A stretch of 64,000 bases of DNA, from contig NZ_QLLO01000001.1 of the NCBI RefSeq assembly GCF_003259525.1, positions 124,001 through 188,000 of the forward strand, in the 5' to 3' direction. Each line of letters starts with the position of its first letter. Positions within the stretch are counted from its first letter, which is position 1. Below, piece after piece: positions 53,061 through 62,395 of this stretch. The DNA is from Olleya aquimaris. GTDB taxonomy: Bacteria > Bacteroidota > Bacteroidia > Flavobacteriales > Flavobacteriaceae. The notes below the pieces were generated by a model. It did no database searches and was not told the DNA's origin. It was given only the letters and a program-made list of their open reading frames with translations. Position numbers and translations under genes: made by a program.

Positions 53061-54248
53061 ATGAAGACACTTAACGATTTTAATTTTAAAGACAAAAAAG
53101 CTTTAATACGCGTAGATTTTAACGTACCATTAGATGCAGATTTCAATGTTACAGATGCAACCAGAATACAAGCTGCAAAACCAACAATTATTAAAATTTT
53201 AGAAGATGGAGGAAGCTGTATTTTAATGTCGCATTTAGGCAGGCCAAAAGGCGTGCAAGAGGAGTTTTCGCTAAAACATATCGTTAATAAAGTTGAAGAC
53301 ATTATTGGTGTAGAGACTCAGTTTGTATCAGATTGTGTTGGACCAGAAGCAGAAAAAGCAGCTTCTAATTTAGAACCTGGTAAAATCTTGATTTTAGAAA
53401 ACTTGCGTTTTTATGACGAAGAAACTAAAGGAGATACCGCTTTCGCGGAAAAATTGGCCAAACTAGGAGACATTTACGTTAACGATGCATTTGGTACTGC
53501 ACATAGGGCACATGCATCTACAACAATAATTGCACAGTTTTTTCCAGAAAAAAAATGCTTTGGACATTTATTAGAGCAAGAAATAAAAAGTATTGATAAA
53601 GTAATGAAGACTGGTGAAAAACCAGTTTTAGCAGTGCTTGGAGGCGCAAAAGTGTCTTCAAAAATTACAATTATTGAAAATATTTTAGACAAAGTAGACC
53701 ATCTAATCATAGGAGGCGGAATGACATTTACCTTTATAAAAGCTCAAGGAGGAAGTGTTGGAGACTCTATTTGTGAAGACGACAAAATGGACTTAGCATT
53801 AGATATTTTAAAACAAGCAAAAGCTAAAAATGTTCAAATACACTTACCAGTAGACGTATTAGCAGCAAATGCTTTTAGTAACGATGCAGATACTCAGGTT
53901 GTGGACGTTACTAAAATACCTGACGGTTGGCAAGGATTGGATGCAGGTCCAAAATCTAAAGCTATATTTCATGATGTGGTGATGAAATGTAAAACCATCC
54001 TTTGGAATGGTCCATTAGGCGTATTTGAAATGGAAAGCTTTGCAAACGGAACCATAGAGCTTGGTAACTCTATAGCAGAAGCAACCAAAAATGGTGCGTT
54101 TTCATTAGTAGGAGGAGGAGACTCTGTTGCAGCAGTAAAACAATTTGGTTTTGAAAATAAAGTAAGCTACGTCAGTACTGGTGGTGGAGCAATGCTAGAA
54201 AGTCTAGAGGGTAAAACGTTACCTGGTATTGCAGCTATTTTAGAATAA
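53061..54248 (+). CDS. pgk: Phosphoglycerate kinase
   Basis: A 395-residue glycolytic enzyme transferring phosphate between 1,3-bisphosphoglycerate and ADP. Typical motifs: [20 protein letters not shown] near the N-terminus, [32 protein letters not shown], the hinge-region [11 protein letters not shown], and [13 protein letters not shown] with STGGGAMLE in the nucleotide domain. Length is normal. The codons of TAFAEK include the recurrent 14-mer at 53438. It is co-directional with paralogue B and the transglycosylase gene, with short gaps (16 and 39 nt). Confidence 0.97.
   Translation: MKTLNDFNFKDKKALIRVDFNVPLDADFNVTDATRIQAAKPTIIKILEDGGSCILMSHLGRPKGVQEEFSLKHIVNKVEDIIGVETQFVSDCVGPEAEKAASNLEPGKILILENLRFYDEETKGDTAFAEKLAKLGDIYVNDAFGTAHRAHASTTIIAQFFPEKKCFGHLLEQEIKSIDKVMKTGEKPVLAVLGGAKVSSKITIIENILDKVDHLIIGGGMTFTFIKAQGGSVGDSICEDDKMDLALDILKQAKAKNVQIHLPVDVLAANAFSNDADTQVVDVTKIPDGWQGLDAGPKSKAIFHDVVMKCKTILWNGPLGVFEMESFANGTIELGNSIAEATKNGAFSLVGGGDSVAAVKQFGFENKVSYVSTGGGAMLESLEGKTLPGIAAILE
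53438..53451 (+). repeat. Copy 3 of 14-bp motif CGCTTTCGCGGAAA
   Basis: Exact copy inside pgk, encoding part of T-A-F-A-E-K, in the same phase as the copies at 2295 and 21902. Confidence 0.7.
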
Positions 54249-54287
54249 TTTTAGGCTTTCTAACGTTATGCAATAAATAACAGATAA

Positions 54288-55871
54288 ATGCAGCAAGTAA
54301 AAACACATATCGTTTTAGTTATATTATTATCAGTAAGCTTTTTTAGTTTAGCTCAAGACAATTCTAATACGCGATTATCTCAAGATCAATTAATAGAAGG
54401 AGAAGATTATGTTATTGACACTATTATTGATGGTCAAGCCTACTTTAAAAAATCTATAGAAGCGCTTCAATCGGCAGAATTACCAAAAGTACTACAAGAT
54501 GATGTGTTAGCATCTAACATCGATAAAAAATGGCTGGAAGAGCTGTACAGCACAACTCTTTTTGACACTATTTATAGAGATGTGTCAGATTTAAAGTACA
54601 ATGCGGTGTATTACCCAGAATTAACTACAGACACATTAAAAGCTAGGTTAGCACGCTTAAATGCTAAAACACCGTTTAATGTCGAATATAATCCTGCATT
54701 AGAAAGTGTTATCAAATCTTTTTTAAAAAATCGTCATCAATCTTTTGAGCGTCTCATGGGACTAAGTAATTACTACTTTCCAATGTTTGAACGTGAGTTA
54801 GACAATCAAGACATTCCGTTAGAAATGAAATATCTAGCAATTGTAGAATCTGCATTAAAACCTCGTGCTCGATCAAGAGTTGGTGCTACTGGTTTATGGC
54901 AATTTATGTTTGCTACAGGTAAACAATATGGATTGGATGTTAGTAGTTATGTGGACGAGCGTAGTGACCCAATTAAATCTACTAAAGCAGCTGCAACATA
55001 TTTATCAAGATTGTACAAACTATTTGGTGATTGGGACTTAGCTTTAGCAGCATATAACTCTGGACCAGGAAACGTCAGCAAAGCTATTAGACGTTCTGGA
55101 GGTTACCAAAACTATTGGAATATTCGCCAAAACTTACCTCGAGAAACAGCAGGTTATGTACCAGCTTTTTTAGCAACAATGTATATTTTTGAATATGCAA
55201 AAGAACATGGATTTGTGCAACACAGACCAGAGTTTCATTTAATAGAAACAGATACCATCCACGTGAAACAAATGATAAGCTTAGATCAGGTGTCCGAATT
55301 TACAGGTGTAGAGATAGAAACACTTCAGTTTTTAAATCCAGCGTACAAATTAGACATCATTCCTTTTATTGAAGGTAAAAACTACACACTACGTTTACCA
55401 ATAGAAATTGTTGGTGCATTTGTAAATAACGAAGACCAATTGTATGCCCATGCTAAAGCAGAATTTGAAAAGCGTGAAAAGCCACTACCTCAATTTTTTA
55501 ACGCAGACACAAAAACACGATATACCGTTAAACAAGGTGATTATTTAGGAAAAATTGCCAGACAATATGGTGTTAGAGTGAGCCAGATTAAACAATGGAA
55601 CGGATTGCGTAGCAATAATTTAAAAATTGGACAACGCCTAACCATTTACCCAAGAAACGGTGTAGCAGTAAACAAACCTACAGCTTCAGCATCAACCAAA
55701 AAAAGCACTAAACCTATAAATGGTGAAACTTACACCGTACAACAAGGCGATAGCTTATGGAGTATCTCCCAAAAATTTACTGGAGTTTCTGTTCAAAATA
55801 TTAAAGATTGGAATGATATTAGTGGTACTAAATTAAAACCTGGAATGAAGTTAATAATCTCTAAAGGGTAA
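54288..55871 (+). CDS. MltD-type membrane-bound lytic transglycosylase with two LysM domains
   Basis: A 527-residue exported peptidoglycan lyase with signal peptide (1-22). The SLT domain (about 165-330) carries the catalytic Glu187 in YLAIVESALKPRARS, followed by VGATGLWQFM, ALAAYNSGPGNVSKAI and GYVPAFLATMYIFEYA. Two LysM repeats close the protein: TRYTVKQGDYLGKIARQYGV (about 407) and ETYTVQQGDSLWSISQKF (about 482). It cleaves glycan strands to 1,6-anhydro ends during wall remodelling. DUF4837 starts 24 nt later, probably in the same transcript. Confidence 0.93.
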   Translation: MQQVKTHIVLVILLSVSFFSLAQDNSNTRLSQDQLIEGEDYVIDTIIDGQAYFKKSIEALQSAELPKVLQDDVLASNIDKKWLEELYSTTLFDTIYRDVSDLKYNAVYYPELTTDTLKARLARLNAKTPFNVEYNPALESVIKSFLKNRHQSFERLMGLSNYYFPMFERELDNQDIPLEMKYLAIVESALKPRARSRVGATGLWQFMFATGKQYGLDVSSYVDERSDPIKSTKAAATYLSRLYKLFGDWDLALAAYNSGPGNVSKAIRRSGGYQNYWNIRQNLPRETAGYVPAFLATMYIFEYAKEHGFVQHRPEFHLIETDTIHVKQMISLDQVSEFTGVEIETLQFLNPAYKLDIIPFIEGKNYTLRLPIEIVGAFVNNEDQLYAHAKAEFEKREKPLPQFFNADTKTRYTVKQGDYLGKIARQYGVRVSQIKQWNGLRSNNLKIGQRLTIYPRNGVAVNKPTASASTKKSTKPINGETYTVQQGDSLWSISQKFTGVSVQNIKDWNDISGTKLKPGMKLIISKG

Positions 55872-55895
55872 ATAGTCACTTAAACTTTTTATAAA

Positions 55896-56873
55896 ATGAA
55901 AAAACTAGCTGTATTAATTGTATTAGTAAGCACAATCTTATCGTGTGAAGAAAGTAAAAAATCAGACCAACGTATAGTACCAAAATCTTCAGGTAATCTT
56001 TATAACGTTAATGTTGTTGTCAATAACGATTTGTGGAGTGGTAAGGTTGGAGATGCCATAAGAGACGTGTTAACAACCACAGTACCAGGATTGCCTCAAG
56101 ATGAGCCAATGTTTGACATTAATCAAATTCCTCCAAAAGTATTCTCTGGATTTGCAGCAAAAAACAGAACCGTTTTAAAAATAGAAACAGGTGATGAGGC
56201 AGGACTTAAAATTGGCACAGATGTGTTTGCAAGACCTCAAAAAGTCATTGTTATAAGAGGTAAAGACAACAATCAAATTGTTGAAACTTTAAAAGCAAAT
56301 AAAGAAAAAATTCTAGAGACCTTTAAAAATCAAGAACTAGAAGCGCGTCAAGCATTAACCAATAAATCACTTCATGTTAATAATAACATCGAAAAAAAAT
56401 TAGGAATAACTCTTAAGTTCCCTTCTGTTTACAGAATTGCAGAAGAAGATGGATCCTTTTTTTGGGTTAGAAAAAACCTAACCACAGGAACTAACAATTT
56501 TATGGTATATCAAATCCCTTTAGATGCAATTGATAAAGAGGGAGACATCATTCAACAAGTTATAAAAATTAGAGATAGTATAGGCGAAAAATACATTCCT
56601 GGTCCAATTGAGGGTTCTTATATGAAAACGGAAGAAGCGTACACACCTTTTTTATTCAATACTATTATTGATAATAAACCAGCCTATGAAGTTAGAAGTA
56701 CTTGGGACATAAAAGACACCTTTAACGCTGGTCCATTCTTAAACTATATGGTAGAAGACAAAATTAACAACCGTTACGTTGTTATAGAAGGCTTCACCTT
56801 TGCACCTTCCGTAAGTAAACGTGACTATGTGTTTGAACTAGAGTCTATTATTAAATCGCTAAAAATTAAATAA
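55896..56873 (+). CDS. DUF4837-type lipoprotein
   Basis: A 325-residue lipoprotein (signal ending in lipobox LSC, Cys17). The opening SSGNLYNVNVVVNNDLWSGKVGDAIRDVLT and the QDEPMFDINQIPPKVFSGFA segment match the Bacteroidota-restricted DUF4837 family. The rest is an alpha/beta domain containing SFFWVRKNLTTGTNNFMVYQ. No catalytic residues are recognisable and the function is unknown. Its position behind an MltD-type gene suggests an envelope role. A strong bidirectional terminator follows. Confidence 0.82.
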   Translation: MKKLAVLIVLVSTILSCEESKKSDQRIVPKSSGNLYNVNVVVNNDLWSGKVGDAIRDVLTTTVPGLPQDEPMFDINQIPPKVFSGFAAKNRTVLKIETGDEAGLKIGTDVFARPQKVIVIRGKDNNQIVETLKANKEKILETFKNQELEARQALTNKSLHVNNNIEKKLGITLKFPSVYRIAEEDGSFFWVRKNLTTGTNNFMVYQIPLDAIDKEGDIIQQVIKIRDSIGEKYIPGPIEGSYMKTEEAYTPFLFNTIIDNKPAYEVRSTWDIKDTFNAGPFLNYMVEDKINNRYVVIEGFTFAPSVSKRDYVFELESIIKSLKIK

Positions 56874-56884
56874 AATAATCCATA

Positions 56885-56917
56885 AAAAAAACCCAATGCA
56901 TCGCATTGGGTTTTTTA
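56885..56917. terminator. Bidirectional terminator, DUF4837 / tatA
   Basis: A stem AAACCCAATGC / GCATTGGGTTT with a 3-nt loop is flanked by A- and T-runs. Confidence 0.9.
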
Positions 56918-56936
56918 TTATTTGTTAAACACGTAA

Positions 56937-57116
56937 TTATTTTGTGTCCTCTTTTTTTTCTTCTTCTTTACTTGCGTCTTTAAACTCTTTAATTCCGCTA
57001 CCTAGTCCACGCATTAATTCTGGGATTTTTTTCCCTCCAAAAAGTAGTAATACTAAAACGACTACTACAGCAATTTGCCAAGGTCCAATTGCTAAAAATA
57101 TACTTGATGAAATCAT
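56937..57116 (-). CDS. tatA: Twin-arginine translocase subunit TatA/TatE
   Basis: A 59-residue pore-forming Tat subunit. A single helix (about 10-27; [16 protein letters not shown]) is followed by the hinge [21 protein letters not shown], an amphipathic helix, and a charged tail. I place the start at ATG 57116 ([14 protein letters not shown]), seven codons after an upstream non-ATG possibility. tatB and tatC are not adjacent, so other parts of the system lie elsewhere. It is divergent from the M23 peptidase gene. Confidence 0.92.
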   Translation of the reverse strand: MISSSIFLAIGPWQIAVVVVLVLLLFGGKKIPELMRGLGSGIKEFKDASKEEEKKEDTK

Positions 57117-57214
57117 AACTTTAAATTTAGACCACAAAGTTAATAATTAAACTTTAATAATAACGTTTAAATGCTAACTTTAGCATAAGGTTAAAATCTA
57201 ACACATAATTTATT

Positions 57215-57222
57215 TACTTTTG
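57215..57222 (+). promoter_or_regulatory. -7 promoter element for the M23 peptidase gene
   Basis: TACTTTTG (TAnnTTTG) lies 8 nt before the ATG at 57231, so the leader would be very short or absent. Confidence 0.45.
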
Positions 57223-57230
57223 TTTTTAAT

Positions 57231-58100
57231 ATGGCAAAAACAGAAAAAAAATCTAAAAAAATCAAGAAGAAACTGTTACACAGGTATCGTTTGGTGGTTC
57301 TAAATCAAGATACTTTTGAAGAACGGTTGTCGCTTAATTTGTCAAGGCTAAATGTATTTGTTTTAGGATCGTTATCTGCAATACTTTTAATTGTACTAAC
57401 CACTATTCTAATAGCCTTTACGCCCTTAAAAGAATATATTCCAGGGTATTCTTCCACGTCATTAAAGAAACAAGCAGTTCAACTCAGTTTTAAAACAGAT
57501 TCATTACAACGTGTTATTGATTTAAATGAAAAATATTTCGCCTCCATAAAGCAAGTCTTACAAGGCGAAGTCAGTACAGTTAATTTCAATAAAGATTCTA
57601 TAATAGAGGCAGCAAAACTAGAAGCAAGTCAAGTAGATTTAAACCCAATAAAAGAAGATTCTATACTTCGTGAAAAAGTAGATAAAGAAGACAAGTATAA
57701 CTTATTTGAAACAGCTACTTCCAGAGCAAATTTTGTGTTGTTCCCTCCAGCAAATGGTACAATTAGCGAAAATTACAACAGCAAAACAAAACATTACGCT
57801 GTAGATATTGTACTAGCAAAAGACACACCAATTAAGGCAACAGCAGACGGAACAGTAATTTTTGCTGAGTGGACAGCACAAACTGGACACGTTATAATAA
57901 TTGAACACAGTTATGGACTAATATCGGTTTATAAACATAATGCCTCATTAACCAAAACTCAAGGTGATTTGGTAAAAGCAGGAGAGGTTATAGCCACATC
58001 AGGAAACACAGGAGAATTAAGCACAGGACCACATTTACATTTCGAGCTTTGGAGTGATGGCTATCCTGTAAACCCTACTAATTTTATAGATTTTAAATAA
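57231..58100 (+). CDS. M23-family peptidoglycan endopeptidase, membrane-anchored
   Basis: A 289-residue LytM-type zinc endopeptidase. A basic cytoplasmic N-terminus precedes one membrane helix (about 43-65), then a periplasmic helical region, then the M23 domain (about 175-285). Metal ligands are in KHYAVDI and GPHLHFELW, and GTVIFAEWTAQTGHVIIIEH is typical, so it appears active and not merely an activator. It cuts peptide cross-links in the wall. Its TAA overlaps the ATG of the GH3-family gene by one base (TAATG). Confidence 0.92.
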   Translation: MAKTEKKSKKIKKKLLHRYRLVVLNQDTFEERLSLNLSRLNVFVLGSLSAILLIVLTTILIAFTPLKEYIPGYSSTSLKKQAVQLSFKTDSLQRVIDLNEKYFASIKQVLQGEVSTVNFNKDSIIEAAKLEASQVDLNPIKEDSILREKVDKEDKYNLFETATSRANFVLFPPANGTISENYNSKTKHYAVDIVLAKDTPIKATADGTVIFAEWTAQTGHVIIIEHSYGLISVYKHNASLTKTQGDLVKAGEVIATSGNTGELSTGPHLHFELWSDGYPVNPTNFIDFK

Positions 58101-59602
58101 TGCTTTCAATAAAATCAGCTTTAGCAAAACCCTTTGCCAAACGTGTCTATAAAAAGATTCAGAAATGGGCAAACAACCCAATTGAAACTCAGGACAAAGT
58201 ATTTCAAAACTTAATAAGTGAAGCTGCTGGTACTGCATTTGGAAAAGACCACGATTTTATAAGCATCAATAACCACCAAGACTTTGTAAAACGTGTACCA
58301 ATTAGAGATTATGAACAGCTCAAACCCTATGTAGATCGTGTTGTAGCTGGAGAGTCTGACGTGCTTTGGAAAGGTAAACCATTATATTTTGCTAAAACCT
58401 CTGGAACAACCTCTGGTGCTAAATATATTCCGTTAACCAAACAAAGTATGCCAACACATGTTAATGCTGCAAAAAATGCTATTTTGCTTTACATCCATGA
58501 AACTGGAAATTCAAAATTTGTAGACGGTAAAATGATTTTTCTTCAAGGTAGCCCGGTGTTAAAAGAGCAAAATGGAATACAATTAGGACGATTATCTGGA
58601 ATTGTAGCGCATTTTGTACCAAAATACCTTCAAAAAAACAGAATGCCTTCATGGGAAACCAATTGTATTGAAGATTGGGAAACTAAAGTTGACGCTATAG
58701 TGGAAGAAACCTTGCCTGAAAACATGACTGTTATTTCTGGAATCCCATCTTGGGTACAAATGTATTTTGAAAAATTGCAGCAAAAAACAGGAAAAAAGGT
58801 TGGTGACATTTTTAAAAATTTCAACTTATTCATATTTGGTGGTGTTAACTACGAGCCCTACCGTGCAAAATTTGAGAACTTAATAGGCAGAAAAGTAGAT
58901 AGTATCGAGCTGTATCCTGCTAGCGAAGGGTTTTTTGCATTTCAAGATAAACAAAACAAAAAGGGAATGTTGCTGCAGTTAGATTCTGGCATGTTTTACG
59001 AGTTTGTAAAAGCAGATACTTTTTTTGATGACAACCCAAAACGCCTTACCATAAAAGATGTTGAAGTAGGTGTCAATTACGTGATGATTATATCAACTAA
59101 CGCAGGTTTATGGGCTTATAATATTGGCGATACAGTAATGTTTACTAGTACTAAACCTTACAGAATTATCGTTTCGGGACGTATCAAACATTTTATATCA
59201 GCATTTGGAGAGCACGTTATTGGTAAAGAAGTGGAGCAAGCCATGAAAGAAGCTACAAATAACTCTGAGGTAAGAATCAATGAGTTTACTGTTGCGCCAC
59301 AAATAAACCCAGAGTCAGGATTACCTTATCACGAATGGTTTATAGAGTTTGAAAACGAACCAGAAAATATGTCCGCTTTAGCAAAAAAAATTGATGACTC
59401 CTTACAAAAACAGAATAGTTATTATCTAGATTTAATTGAAGGTAAAGTATTACAACCTTTAAAAATTAGTAAAATTGAAAAAAATGGCTTTCAGCAGTAT
59501 ATGAAATCTATAGGAAAATTGGGCGGTCAAAATAAAATACCAAGATTATCCAATGATAGGAAAATAGCTGACGCCTTAAAACCCTTTATTTTACTTAAAT
59601 AA
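58100..59602 (+). CDS. GH3 auxin-responsive promoter family (acyl-adenylating) protein
   Basis: A 500-residue protein of the GH3 family, ANL-type enzymes best known for linking amino acids to plant hormones. Adenylation motif A1 reads KTSGTTSGAKYIPLT (about 93-107), and later segments ELYPASEGFFAFQDK and the C-terminal IKHFISAFGEHVIGKEVEQAM also match. Bacterial GH3 proteins are widespread in Bacteroidota; their acyl substrate is unknown. Translational coupling to the M23 gene upstream is evident from the one-base overlap. Cytoplasmic. Confidence 0.88.
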   Translation: MLSIKSALAKPFAKRVYKKIQKWANNPIETQDKVFQNLISEAAGTAFGKDHDFISINNHQDFVKRVPIRDYEQLKPYVDRVVAGESDVLWKGKPLYFAKTSGTTSGAKYIPLTKQSMPTHVNAAKNAILLYIHETGNSKFVDGKMIFLQGSPVLKEQNGIQLGRLSGIVAHFVPKYLQKNRMPSWETNCIEDWETKVDAIVEETLPENMTVISGIPSWVQMYFEKLQQKTGKKVGDIFKNFNLFIFGGVNYEPYRAKFENLIGRKVDSIELYPASEGFFAFQDKQNKKGMLLQLDSGMFYEFVKADTFFDDNPKRLTIKDVEVGVNYVMIISTNAGLWAYNIGDTVMFTSTKPYRIIVSGRIKHFISAFGEHVIGKEVEQAMKEATNNSEVRINEFTVAPQINPESGLPYHEWFIEFENEPENMSALAKKIDDSLQKQNSYYLDLIEGKVLQPLKISKIEKNGFQQYMKSIGKLGGQNKIPRLSNDRKIADALKPFILLK

Positions 59603-59605
59603 TAT

Positions 59606-59613
59606 TATATTTG
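59606..59613 (+). promoter_or_regulatory. -7 promoter element for the DUF6909-like gene
   Basis: TATATTTG, 27 nt before ATG 59641. An in-frame TTG at 59611 falls within this element, so it is not a credible start. Confidence 0.6.
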
Positions 59614-59640
59614 TCAGTCAATACAGACCTAAACAATAGT

Positions 59641-61323
59641 ATGATAAAACAACATGAAAGAACGAGAGCTCAAGAAAGCTCAAATGCAATTGAACGTATG
59701 TATATTACTATGCGTCACCTGTTTAACAGAGGGTTTTATAAACCTATGGGAGTATCTGGTGAAACACTTCGTGAAGCATTATTAGTATTAAGACCAGAAA
59801 TTTATGGGTCTATAGCTGAAGAAAAAGCGGAATTAGAAGGATTACTTTATGTAATTGATAGACTTCCTCATGGTATAGAAGAGTGTCGTTTTATAAATTT
59901 AACAAGTGATGAAGGGTATAAAGACTCTCATTTTGAAGCTATAATTCCACCAAAAAGACGTCGTAATTGTTATCGTATAGATGACGAGCAAATGAATATT
60001 GAAATTACGCGTGGACGTTCAGAAATTTATGATATACTAACCCATTTAACGTTTTTATTTGTAGAATCTCATAAAATTAGTAAACGCGTAATTATTGACG
60101 AGAATGGCGCAACAACTAGAGATTGGCAAAAGCTAGAAAAAGCAGTATTATCAAAAAAGAAACTGACACAAAAAGAACGTGAAATAGCCATTACCCATAC
60201 AGCAAATATCTTAGGACGAACATTTAAAGAATTATCTAATGTTTATGGTGCATTTGCTTTACAAAATAAACCAGAACGTTTACTACATATCGTATATTGG
60301 TTAGGTAAATTAGCTATTGATGAGGTAGTAAATAACAATAAAAGAACAGTAACCTTTAGCCCTGTTTTAAGAGAGCGTTTAGGACATCATATTCATGGAG
60401 AAATATGGGCAAATACCATAAAAGACACCTTAAAAAAACATAAGCTTTTAGATCGACCAATACATATTATTAGTGCAAATCTGCATAGTGTTATGAATAC
60501 TCTTTTTGCACCTGTTGCGCTTAAAGCAGAGTGTGCAAAAACAGAGATTTTTAAAATATATGAAGCCCTAAGTAATAGCAATAATAAAGCACTACGCAAT
60601 AAAGTGACTCAAAAAGCGTTACAGCAAGGAATGATCTTTATTGAAGATACTTCAGGAACCAACATAGATGTACAAATTTTTGATACCTCTAAAATAGATT
60701 TGACTAAAACCGACCTTAACTTACCAAAACCAAACAAAGACGCAGAAGCACCTGTGCTTTTTGTTATGGACTACGCTTTTGGTGAGCAAGCTTACGAAAC
60801 AATAGACGAATTACTTAAACCTTTTAGAGAAGGAGACACAAAAACACACCTAAATGTAGAGTCCATTTCAATAATGGGTAAAGCAGGTATTTTAGAAGGC
60901 GGAAAAGGAGATATTATGATACCTTCAGCACATATATTTGAAGGCACAGCAGACAACTACCCTTTTAAAAACGAATTAAACAAAGCAGATTTAGAAGGAG
61001 AGGGTGTAGCGGTTTATGAAGGATCGATGATAACGGTTTTAGGGACATCCCTTCAAAATAAAGATATTTTAAAATTCTTTTTTAATTCAACTTGGAATGT
61101 TATTGGGTTAGAAATGGAAGGAGCACATTATCAAAAAGCAATCCAAGCAGCATCAAAAGTAAGAAGTAGCATCAATCCAAATGTTAAAGTACGATATGCT
61201 TACTATGCTAGTGATAATCCGCTTGAGACAGGTAGTACATTAGCGTCAGGAGGTTTAGGCACATCAGGTGTAAAACCAACGTATTTAATAACTAGAAAAA
61301 TATTACAACAAATATTTAATTAA
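59641..61323 (+). CDS. DUF6909-like protein with nucleoside phosphorylase/nucleosidase-like C-terminus
   Basis: A 560-residue cytoplasmic protein. The N-terminal part (about 1-330) is helical, with RTRAQESSNAIERMYITMRH and FKELSNVYGAFALQNKPERL, and is unfamiliar apart from resemblance to DUF6909. The C-terminal third (about 360-560) shows a run typical of the PNP/MTA-SAH nucleosidase fold: VLFVMDYAFGEQAYETID, GKAGILEGGKGDIMIPSAH (about 411-429), VIGLEMEGAHYQKA (about 482-495) and RYAYYASDNPL (about 515-525), where such enzymes carry a Met-Glu-Gly ribose site and an Ser-Asp base site. A nucleoside or nucleotide substrate is inference. The start is ATG 59641. Confidence 0.7.
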   Translation: MIKQHERTRAQESSNAIERMYITMRHLFNRGFYKPMGVSGETLREALLVLRPEIYGSIAEEKAELEGLLYVIDRLPHGIEECRFINLTSDEGYKDSHFEAIIPPKRRRNCYRIDDEQMNIEITRGRSEIYDILTHLTFLFVESHKISKRVIIDENGATTRDWQKLEKAVLSKKKLTQKEREIAITHTANILGRTFKELSNVYGAFALQNKPERLLHIVYWLGKLAIDEVVNNNKRTVTFSPVLRERLGHHIHGEIWANTIKDTLKKHKLLDRPIHIISANLHSVMNTLFAPVALKAECAKTEIFKIYEALSNSNNKALRNKVTQKALQQGMIFIEDTSGTNIDVQIFDTSKIDLTKTDLNLPKPNKDAEAPVLFVMDYAFGEQAYETIDELLKPFREGDTKTHLNVESISIMGKAGILEGGKGDIMIPSAHIFEGTADNYPFKNELNKADLEGEGVAVYEGSMITVLGTSLQNKDILKFFFNSTWNVIGLEMEGAHYQKAIQAASKVRSSINPNVKVRYAYYASDNPLETGSTLASGGLGTSGVKPTYLITRKILQQIFN

Positions 61324-61336
61324 CCATTATACTATT

Positions 61337-62395
61337 ATGAGTAAAGAGCTACCCTCAAAACCAAGCAGTAATGAAGAAGTAGATTTAATTGTGTTCTTTA
61401 ACTTAATTGGCGCAGCAATTACAAAAGTGCTTAATTTCTTTTATAAGATTATTAAAAGATTTTTCTCAGCTTTAATGTATGCTTTAAAAGCGCTATTTAA
61501 AAACTGGAAAATTGTACTTGGTATTATGTTTTTAGCTGCAATTGTAGGTTATGGATTAGAAAAAATCAAGCCCAATACCTATAGTACAAGTATGCTGGTT
61601 GAACCATATTTTAATTCAAAATATCAATTAGTAAACAACATAGATTATTTTAACGCCTTAATCAAAAATGAGGACAAAGAATCCTTAAAATCTATCTTTA
61701 AAGTAAATGATGAAATTCTGGATAAAATTATCGCATTTGAAATTGAACCAGGTCCAGAAACAGAAAATGATAGACTCTTACAATATGAAGATTTTATATC
61801 TAAATTAGATTCTGTTAGAGCTCAGCAATACTCGTATGAAGATTTTATAGAAAATAGAAGTGTTTATTCTGGAAGATATTTTTTAATAAAGGCATATGCT
61901 TCAAAACCCAACATATTTAAAGATTTAGAAGAGGGTATTTTAAGTTCTTTTGTTAATAATTACTCTAATAAAGCAATGAAAAGGCGTGATGAGTTATTAA
62001 AAGTTCAAAAAGAAAATTTAGAAGAGCAATTAAGACAAGTTAAAGAACTTCAGAAAGTATATATTGACGTAATCGAAAAAGAATCAGATAATAAACAAAA
62101 TAGTCTTAAAGTAGGTGATATATCTATTTCTGGCAGTGATAAACAAAACACTAAAGAATACGAGTTGTTACGTGAAGAACAACGAATAAGAAACGAGCTT
62201 AAACAATTAGAAGAAAAAAAGATTGAAGAAGACGTTATTTTTGAAGTGATTTCAAGCTTTCAAGAAGTTGGAAATGTATCAAGAACATGGAAAGATAGAT
62301 ACATGATTATCTTCCCATTACTGTCATTTGTTTTATTGGTACTTTATTTTATAGCTAAAAAAGTAATCACATTTACTTTAAATTATGAAGATTAA
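61337..62395 (+). CDS. Wzz-like chain-length determinant / polysaccharide copolymerase-type membrane protein
   Basis: A 352-residue inner-membrane protein. A helix near residue 60-80 and another near 322-342 bracket a large, charged, coiled-coil-forming periplasmic domain (about 85-310; many Glu/Lys/Gln residues). This is the Wzz/PCP architecture that controls polymer length of surface polysaccharides. The first helix is preceded by a long amphipathic cytoplasmic segment (FFSALMYALKALFKNWK). No C-terminal tyrosine kinase domain is fused. The 3' end overlaps rfbB by 11 nt, consistent with a glycan-assembly operon. Confidence 0.72.
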   Translation: MSKELPSKPSSNEEVDLIVFFNLIGAAITKVLNFFYKIIKRFFSALMYALKALFKNWKIVLGIMFLAAIVGYGLEKIKPNTYSTSMLVEPYFNSKYQLVNNIDYFNALIKNEDKESLKSIFKVNDEILDKIIAFEIEPGPETENDRLLQYEDFISKLDSVRAQQYSYEDFIENRSVYSGRYFLIKAYASKPNIFKDLEEGILSSFVNNYSNKAMKRRDELLKVQKENLEEQLRQVKELQKVYIDVIEKESDNKQNSLKVGDISISGSDKQNTKEYELLREEQRIRNELKQLEEKKIEEDVIFEVISSFQEVGNVSRTWKDRYMIIFPLLSFVLLVLYFIAKKVITFTLNYED

